A stretch of DNA of 18,939 nucleotides, from positions 1 to 18,939 of the forward strand of contig PWZC01000405.1 in NCBI GenBank assembly GCA_003567615.1, written 5' to 3'. This DNA is from Gemmatimonadota bacterium (lineage in GTDB: Bacteria > Gemmatimonadota > Gemmatimonadetes > Longimicrobiales > Gaopeijiaceae). Shown here in pieces: positions 13,780-18,939 of this stretch; position 1 is the first letter of the stretch; each line of letters starts with the position of its first letter. The notes under the pieces are model-generated. The model ran no database searches, was not told where the DNA came from, and saw only the letters and a list, made by a program, of their open reading frames with translations. The position numbers and the translations under genes are program-made.

Positions 13780-15221
13780 ACCACCTCCATCCGGGCCTCA
13801 CCGCCGCCGATACACCGGGTCGGCGCCTGGGGCGAGCGGAACGCCGGGTCGGGAATGCAGCGCAGGGTGGCCTTGGTCTCTTCCTTGATCCGTTCTTCCA
13901 CCGCCGGGTCCCCACTCCAACCGGTATACACGAAGCCGCCGGGGCCCTCCAGGATCTCCCGGAGTTCATCCAGCGTCTCCCCCCCACGGTGGGAGCGGGC
14001 CTCCCGTCGGGCTCGGGCCCGCTCCAGGAGCTGGCGCTGGAAGGCCTCCAGGTGCTCGGCCAGCTCGGCAACGATCTGGTTCTCCGGAAGGAAGGCCTTC
14101 CGCTCCTCGCCCTCGCCTTGCACGCGCTTCACCAGAACGGCCTGCTCCTTGGCCAGGTCCCGGGGGCCGATCTCGATGCGGAAGGGGACGCCCTTGCGCT
14201 CCCACTCCCAGAACTTGGCGCCGGGGTTCAGGTGATCCCGGTCGTCCACCCGGACCCGCACATCCCGCTCCCGGAGACGGCCGGCCAGCTCATGGGCCTT
14301 CTCCACCACGGCGGTGCGCTCCGCCTCCTTCCGGTAGATGGGCACCACCACCACCTGCACCGGGGCCAGGCGCGGGGGCACTACGATCCCGGTGTCATCG
14401 CCGTGGGTCATGACCATGCCGCCCACCAGGCGGGTGGAGACCCCCCACGAGGTGTTCCACGCGAACTCCTCGGCCCCGGCTTCGCTCTGGAAGGTGAGCC
14501 CGAACTGCCGGGAGAAGTTCTGGCCCAGGTTGTGGGAGGTCCCGGCCTGCAGCGCCTTTCCGTCCTGCATCATGGCCTCGCAGGTATAGGTGCGGAGGGC
14601 CCCGGCGAACTTCTCGGACTCGCTCTTGAGCCCCGTCACCACCGGCATGGCGATCCACTCCTCCATGAAGGTCCGGTAGACGTCCAGCATGAGACGGGTC
14701 TCTTCTTCCGCCTCCCCTTCCGTGGCGTGGGCGGGGTGGCCCTCCTGCCAGAGGAACTCGGAGGTGCGCAGGAAGAGGCGGGTCCGGAGCTCCCACCGCA
14801 TGACGTTGGCCCACTGGTTCAGCTTCAGCGGGAGATCCCGGTACGACTGCACCCACTTGGCGTACATGGAGTAGATGATGGTCTCGGAGGTGGGGCGGAC
14901 CACCAGGGGCTCCTCCAGCTCCTTGCCGCCGGCGTGGGTCACCACGGCCAGCTCGGGCTTGAACCCCTCCACATGCTCCTTCTCCCGCTCGATGAAGCTC
15001 ATGGGGATGAGGAGGGGGAAGTAGGCGTTCTCGTGCCCGGTCTCCTTGAACCGGTCATCCAGGGCGCGCTGCATCCGCTCCCAGATCCCGTAGCCCCACG
15101 GCCGGATGACCATGCTCCCTCGAACCGGGGAGTGGTCGGCCAGTTCGGCCCGCTGCACTACCTCATTGTACCATGCGCTGAAGTCGTCGGCCCGGGGGGT
15201 CAGCCCCTTGTCGTCCGCCAT
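13761..15221 (-). CDS. proS: Prolyl-tRNA synthetase, eukaryote/archaeal-like type
   Basis: A 486-residue class-II synthetase charging tRNA-Pro. Motif 2 is RTSEFLWQEGHPAHAT (152-167). RPTSE (109-113) and GTSHNLGQNF (227-236) bind substrate. Motif 3 is in GVSTRLVGGMVMTHGDD (260-276). The anticodon domain is about 285-400. The C-terminal module has Cys455 and Cys470 and ends in VWARAY, as in the archaeal/eukaryotic-type enzyme. The bacterial editing insertion between motifs 2 and 3 is absent, so this is the short type without the INS domain. The ATG at 15221 has GGAG 6 nt upstream. A 121-bp leader with tandem repeats precedes it. Confidence 0.97.
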   Translation of the reverse strand: MADDKGLTPRADDFSAWYNEVVQRAELADHSPVRGSMVIRPWGYGIWERMQRALDDRFKETGHENAYFPLLIPMSFIEREKEHVEGFKPELAVVTHAGGKELEEPLVVRPTSETIIYSMYAKWVQSYRDLPLKLNQWANVMRWELRTRLFLRTSEFLWQEGHPAHATEGEAEEETRLMLDVYRTFMEEWIAMPVVTGLKSESEKFAGALRTYTCEAMMQDGKALQAGTSHNLGQNFSRQFGLTFQSEAGAEEFAWNTSWGVSTRLVGGMVMTHGDDTGIVVPPRLAPVQVVVVPIYRKEAERTAVVEKAHELAGRLRERDVRVRVDDRDHLNPGAKFWEWERKGVPFRIEIGPRDLAKEQAVLVKRVQGEGEERKAFLPENQIVAELAEHLEAFQRQLLERARARREARSHRGGETLDELREILEGPGGFVYTGWSGDPAVEERIKEETKATLRCIPDPAFRSPQAPTRCIGGGEARMEVVWARAY

Positions 15222-15241
15222 TGATGCTCCGTCGGTTGATT

Positions 15242-15295
15242 GGGTTGGATCGGGGGGATCGGTTGGTCGGGTTGGATCGGGGGGATCGTTTGGTC
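15242..15295. repeat. Two-copy 27-bp tandem repeat in the proS leader
   Basis: A 27-bp unit (GGGTTGGATCGGGGGG followed by ATCGGTTGGTC) is at 15242-15268. It recurs at 15269-15295 with one change, and degenerate GGATCGG/GAATCGG pieces continue to about 15330. It fills most of the gap between proS and the small membrane gene. No T-box features (specifier or antiterminator) are recognisable. Confidence 0.8.
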
Positions 15296-15342
15296 GGGTG
15301 GATCGGCTCGAATCGGGTTGAATCGGCCTGGGGAGGCGAAGC

Positions 15343-15660
15343 TCAGCTCCCCGACGCGATCCCGTCGTCCCCTTCGCCGGACGCAGGGTGTTCCTGCCGC
15401 TTCCCGCGGAAACGTTCCCGTCCGAAGACCGCTGCTGCCGGAATGATGATGAGGCTCAGGGACAGGACCGCCCAGGTGGGACGGAGCGGAAGGTCGGTTC
15501 CGGCACTCAGGAGGAAGGCCACAATCCATCCCCCGGCCAGGGCCACCAGGACGGCCGCCACCACGATCATGTACTCCAGGACGTTCAGGCGGCGGATGGC
15601 CCGTTGCATGTCCCGACGGGTCTCCTGGAAGCCGCCCTCGTCCGGTGGGGGAGCCTTCAC
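15343..15660 (-). CDS. Small two-TM membrane protein, unknown function
   Basis: 105 residues with two hydrophobic segments: about 30-51 (MIVVAAVLVALAGGWIVAFLL) and about 62-79 (WAVLSLSLIIIPAAAVF). The N-terminal region is basic and the hydrophilic C-tail is charged. Both termini are probably cytoplasmic. The start is GTG at 15660, overlapping the hisS stop as GTGA, as at other junctions of this cluster. Its AGGAG lies only 1 nt from the GTG, so an ATG at 15609 is an alternative start. I do not recognise the family. Its place between two synthetase genes may simply be hitch-hiking. Confidence 0.7.
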   Translation of the reverse strand: MKAPPPDEGGFQETRRDMQRAIRRLNVLEYMIVVAAVLVALAGGWIVAFLLSAGTDLPLRPTWAVLSLSLIIIPAAAVFGRERFRGKRQEHPASGEGDDGIASGS

Positions 15661-16964
15661 GCTCCTACCGCCGCGTCGTCCAGGAGTGCGGTGAGCTCCA
15701 CCTCCCGCTCCGCCCCCGAGTCCATGGAGCGGACCACCGCCACCCCCCGATTCACCTCATCCGGTCCCAGGACCACCACCTCCCGGGCTCCCTCGTTGGA
15801 GGCGGCGGAGAACTGCTTGCGCACCGATTGTCCCCGGATCCCGTAGACCACGGATCGTCCCCGTCCCCGGAGCGATGCGGCGATCCGCCGGGCCAGGGAC
15901 GCCTGCTCATCCCCGATGATCACGATGAAATGGTCCACCGAATGGGACGTGTCAGGCGCCAGGCCCCGTTCCCGGAGAAGTTCGGAAAGGACCACATCAC
16001 CCATGCCGAAGCCCACCGCCGGAAGGGACTCGCCGCCCACCAGCTCCAGGAGACGGTCGTAGCGCCCACCCCCGGCCACGGCCCGGAACTCCCCGGCCCG
16101 GTCGAAGATCTCGAATACCACCCCGGTGTAATAGGCGAGCCCCCGGACGATGGTGAGATCGAAGTCCACATAGTCCCCGAATCCCAGATCCTCCAGGATC
16201 TTCAGGAAGCTCCGGAGCGAGGCCAGGTGCGGGGCGACGTCCGGATCCTCCCCGAAGCGGGCCTCCACCTGGTCCAGCTCCGGAGCGTCGAACAGCCCCA
16301 CCACCGCCTCGGCCACCTCCCGGGGAAGATCGACCTCATCGGTGAGCCGCTGAAGGATCCGTTCGGGAGGCTCCCGCTCCACCTTGTCCACCACGCCGTA
16401 GGCGGCGAGGAGGCGGGACTCGGGAACGCCGAGGGCGCTCAGGATTCCCGCCAGGAGGCGACGATCCGACACCCGGGCCCGGATGTGGCGGGCGTCGAGG
16501 CCCAGCTCCCTGAGGCCGTCCAGCGCCACCGCCAGCACCTCGGCGTCGGCTTCCGGCCCCGCCGCTCCCACCAGGTCCACATTCCACTGGAAGTGCTCAC
16601 GGAGTCGGCCCCGCTGCTGGCGCTCGTAGCGGAAGAGCTGGGGGATGGAAAACCAGCGGATGGGCTTGGGCATGGAGCGGCTGCGGTCGCCCAGGACCCG
16701 GGCCAAGGACGGCGTCATCTCGGGCCTGAGCGAGACCTGGCGCCCCCCCTTGTCCGTGAAGTTGTAGAGCTGCCCCACGATCTCTTCGCCGCTCTTCTCG
16801 ACGTAGAGATCCAGGGGCTCCAGGGGCGGGGCGTCATACTCCCGAAATCCGTACCGGGCCGCCACCCGACGCCAGGCATCGAAGAGGTGCGACCGGAGGC
16901 CCATTTCCTCAGGGGGAAAGTCCCGGAATCCCGGAAGACGGGCGAAATCCTTGGCGTTTGACAT
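15657..16964 (-). CDS. hisS: Histidyl-tRNA synthetase
   Basis: A 435-residue class-II synthetase for tRNA-His. Motifs seen are RPEMT (80-84), motif 2 around LFRYERQQRGRLREHFQWN (110-128), the HisRS-specific RGLAYYTG (274-281), GGGRYD (298-303) and motif 3 near AVGFGMGD (316-323). A C-terminal anticodon domain follows. Length is normal. It begins 9 nt after the folC stop and overlaps the next gene by 4 nt (GTGA). No strong Shine-Dalgarno precedes the ATG, so translation probably relies on coupling. Confidence 0.97.
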   Translation of the reverse strand: MSNAKDFARLPGFRDFPPEEMGLRSHLFDAWRRVAARYGFREYDAPPLEPLDLYVEKSGEEIVGQLYNFTDKGGRQVSLRPEMTPSLARVLGDRSRSMPKPIRWFSIPQLFRYERQQRGRLREHFQWNVDLVGAAGPEADAEVLAVALDGLRELGLDARHIRARVSDRRLLAGILSALGVPESRLLAAYGVVDKVEREPPERILQRLTDEVDLPREVAEAVVGLFDAPELDQVEARFGEDPDVAPHLASLRSFLKILEDLGFGDYVDFDLTIVRGLAYYTGVVFEIFDRAGEFRAVAGGGRYDRLLELVGGESLPAVGFGMGDVVLSELLRERGLAPDTSHSVDHFIVIIGDEQASLARRIAASLRGRGRSVVYGIRGQSVRKQFSAASNEGAREVVVLGPDEVNRGVAVVRSMDSGAEREVELTALLDDAAVGA

Positions 16965-16973
16965 GGCGCGAAT

Positions 16974-18299
16974 CTATCCGGAGCCGGATGACAGGGGCAA
17001 GGCTTCCCGGGGGATGAGATCCAGCGTCTCCAGCGCCCCGGCCACGGTGGCGAAGGAGCCGGACACCACCACCGTCCCCTGGCTTCCGGCCCATTGCCGA
17101 GCCCGGGCCAGAGCATCGGCGAACGAAGCCTCCACGCGGATGTCCACCCCGCCGGCGGAGAGGGCGTTGACCTTGTCCGGTGCCCACGCCGCCTCCGGGG
17201 CCCCGGGACCGGGCCGGGTCAACACCAGGCCGTCCAGCGCCCCGGCCACGGCGGCCACGATCCCATCGTGGTCCTTGTCGGCGCGAATCCCCAGCACACC
17301 GATCACCGGACCCGGCGGATCCACCTCCGCCAGGGTGGCCCCCAGCGCCGCGGCCGACGCCGGGTTGTGGGCGACGTCCAGGATCCAGAGCCCTTCCGCC
17401 GTGCGCTCTACCTGGAACCGGCCGGGGGCGCGTACCTGGCCCACTCCCTGCTGGAGCTGAGCCGTGCTGGCCAGGAAGCGGGGGGGGAGCGCCTCCAGCG
17501 CCCGCACCGCCACGGCCAGATTGGCCAGTTGGTGCCGACCCACCAGCGGACAGTGGAGGTCGACGGATCCCCAGCGCCGGGTCTGGAGCCGGGTCCGGAT
17601 CCCATCCAGCGCCACGGTGCCGCCAGGCTCCGGCACCCGGATCAGAGGGGCGCCCACCGTCCCCGCCTCCAGGGCCAGTACCTCCAGTACGTCGGGATCC
17701 TGGACCCCGGTGAAGGCCGGGACACCGGGCTTGAGGATTCCGGCCTTCTCCCGGGCGATCTCCCGCACCGTGGGGCCCAGGACCTCCTGATGGTCCAGGG
17801 AGACGTTGGTGATGGCGGTGACCGCGGGCCGGACCACGTTGGTGGAGTCCAGGCGTCCGCCCATTCCCACCTCCATGACCGCCACATCCACGCCGGCGCG
17901 GTCCAGGGCCAGGAAGCCCAGGACGGTACAGGCCTCGAACCAGGAGGGCTGTGCCCGGATCACCGGCTCCCGTAGCTCCTGGGCCAGCTCCAGGAGGAAG
18001 TCGTCGGGGAGGGGGCGACCATTCACCAGGATCCGCTCCCGAAAGGCGACGAGCTCCGGAGAGGTATAGAGCCCCACCCGGAAACCGGCGGCCTGCAGGA
18101 CCGACGCCCAGATCCGTGCCACCGAGCCCTTCCCGTTGGTGCCGCCCACGTGGAGGATGGCGGTCCCGGACAGGGGATCCCCCAGGGTGGACAGGAGACG
18201 GCGGGTCCGCTCCAGCCCCCACTGGACGTCGGTGGGAAGGGAGGGAAAGAGGGCCGCAGCCAGGGCGTCACCCGAGCGGGGGCCCCGAGGTACCTTCAC
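16974..18299 (-). CDS. folC: Folylpolyglutamate/dihydrofolate synthase
   Basis: A 441-residue Mur-ligase-family enzyme adding glutamate to dihydropteroate or folates, using ATP. The P-loop GGTNGKGS lies at about residues 52-59, GMGGRLDSTN at about 145-154, and the DVAHNPAS region near 309-316 marks the C-terminal domain. The GTG at 18299 is chosen because it overlaps the accD stop as GTGA and has GGGAG 6 nt upstream. A GTG at 18326 would give nine extra residues with no support. It is the second gene of the cluster after accD. Whether it is mono- or bifunctional cannot be seen from the sequence. Confidence 0.95.
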   Translation of the reverse strand: MKVPRGPRSGDALAAALFPSLPTDVQWGLERTRRLLSTLGDPLSGTAILHVGGTNGKGSVARIWASVLQAAGFRVGLYTSPELVAFRERILVNGRPLPDDFLLELAQELREPVIRAQPSWFEACTVLGFLALDRAGVDVAVMEVGMGGRLDSTNVVRPAVTAITNVSLDHQEVLGPTVREIAREKAGILKPGVPAFTGVQDPDVLEVLALEAGTVGAPLIRVPEPGGTVALDGIRTRLQTRRWGSVDLHCPLVGRHQLANLAVAVRALEALPPRFLASTAQLQQGVGQVRAPGRFQVERTAEGLWILDVAHNPASAAALGATLAEVDPPGPVIGVLGIRADKDHDGIVAAVAGALDGLVLTRPGPGAPEAAWAPDKVNALSAGGVDIRVEASFADALARARQWAGSQGTVVVSGSFATVAGALETLDLIPREALPLSSGSG

Positions 18300-18939
18300 C
18301 CCTGGCTCCCGGCGGCCGGGGCCCACATGTGCCGGAGGAGCCGAACCACCGTGGCCCGCATCTCCCGGCGATCCACCACCCGGTCCACCATGCCGTGCGC
18401 CAGGAGGAACTCGGCACGCTGGAAGCCGTCGGGGAGCTCCTGCTTGATGGTCTCTTCGATGACCCGGGGACCGGCGAAGCCCACCAGGGCGCCCGGCTCG
18501 GCCAGATTCACGTCGCCCAGCATGGCAAAGGATGCGGTGACGCCGCCGGTGGTGGGATCGGTGAGGATGGACATGAAGGGAATGCCGGCCTCATGAAGCT
18601 GAGCCAGAACCGCCGAGGTCTTGGCCATCTGCATGAGGGAGTAGATCCCCTCCATCATCCGCGCACCGCCCGAGGCGGACACCACCAGGAACGGGCGGTC
18701 TTCCCGGAGAGCCACCCGGCCGGCCCGGGCGATCTTCTCGCCTACCACCGAACCCATGGAACCTCCGATGAAGGAGAAGTCCATGACGGCCAGAGCCACG
18801 GGGATTCCGTCCAGGGTAGCGGTGCCGGTGATGACGGCATCACCCCGCCCCGTCTTCTTTTCCGCCGCCTCGAGGCGGTCGCCGTAGTTCTTCAGATCCG
18901 AGAACTCGAGGGGATCGGTGCTCCGCATCTCCCGGTCCA
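18296..18939 (-). CDS. accD: Acetyl-CoA carboxylase carboxyltransferase subunit beta (partial)
   Basis: This is the C-terminal part of the beta subunit that, with AccA, transfers the carboxyl group from biotin carrier protein to acetyl-CoA in fatty-acid synthesis. Visible blocks are SFIGGSMGSVVGEKI, VSASGGARMMEG, LTDPTTGGVTASFAMLGD and FAGPRVIEETI, all standard for AccD. The frame stays open through the window edge; the first in-frame Met at 18928 is internal (preceded by D-R-E), so the N-terminal zinc ribbon lies outside. The stop overlaps the folC start by 4 nt. Confidence 0.95.
   Translation of the reverse strand, partial: DREMRSTDPLEFSDLKNYGDRLEAAEKKTGRGDAVITGTATLDGIPVALAVMDFSFIGGSMGSVVGEKIARAGRVALREDRPFLVVSASGGARMMEGIYSLMQMAKTSAVLAQLHEAGIPFMSILTDPTTGGVTASFAMLGDVNLAEPGALVGFAGPRVIEETIKQELPDGFQRAEFLLAHGMVDRVVDRREMRATVVRLLRHMWAPAAGSQG

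Noticed and set aside
10928..15224. Long plus-strand open frames opposite guaA, lysA and proS
   Set aside because: They mirror well-supported genes with intact catalytic motifs; the translated products have no recognisable fold.
15222..15342. T-box leader for proS
   Set aside because: No specifier loop, T-box sequence or terminator/antiterminator pair could be found; only simple repeats.
18300..18326. GTG at 18326 as the folC start
   Set aside because: The GTG at 18299 has GGGAG at correct spacing and a GTGA overlap like other junctions in the cluster.

Overview
The window is a GC-rich, densely coded stretch of bacterial chromosome. Gene content and style suggest a Gemmatimonadota-like organism: secreted M48 and M14 peptidases, a eukaryote/archaeal-type prolyl-tRNA synthetase next to lysA and guaA, and Ala/Pro/Gly-rich linkers. 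This assignment is an inference from gene content, not a phylogenetic result. No rRNA, tRNA, CRISPR array, insertion sequence or prophage gene was seen.

Left part (1-3454). A probable lipoprotein with a beta-propeller-like look (+) converges on an alpha/beta hydrolase (-). Upstream of the hydrolase on the minus strand are a tandem universal stress protein and a SulP-family anion transporter gene. The sulP gene is badly damaged: its conserved blocks remain in order, but long stretches between them are missing and one junction changes frame. The ATGA coupling from sulP into the stress-protein gene survives.

Middle part (3455-5494). An AT-rich island unlike the rest of the window leads into a 57-residue DUF1328/YtjA-type membrane peptide gene. 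A 20-bp tandem repeat begins at the stop codon of that gene, and a strong hairpin terminator follows. Then come two coupled secreted proteins (+), each built from two copies of the same small fold. Together they form a four-repeat pair that may be an uncharacterised envelope or stress system.

Right part (5495-18939). Everything is on the minus strand except one small lipoprotein gene at 9642. A two-gene unit encodes an M14 carboxypeptidase-like protein and an M48 metalloprotease with a LysM-like tail. A small outer-membrane-type protein follows, then a housekeeping cluster transcribed accD > folC > hisS > small membrane protein > proS > lysA > guaA. Most junctions in this cluster are 4-nt ATGA/GTGA overlaps or gaps and overlaps under 20 nt. 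The exception is the leader of proS, which carries a 27-bp tandem repeat. The cluster links fatty-acid, folate, aminoacyl-tRNA, lysine and GMP synthesis, all growth functions that would be made together.

The items most worth a second look are the serially deleted sulP gene, the AT-rich island with the DUF1328 gene and its repeat array, the paired repeat proteins at 4292-5439, and the probable ATT start of the first gene.
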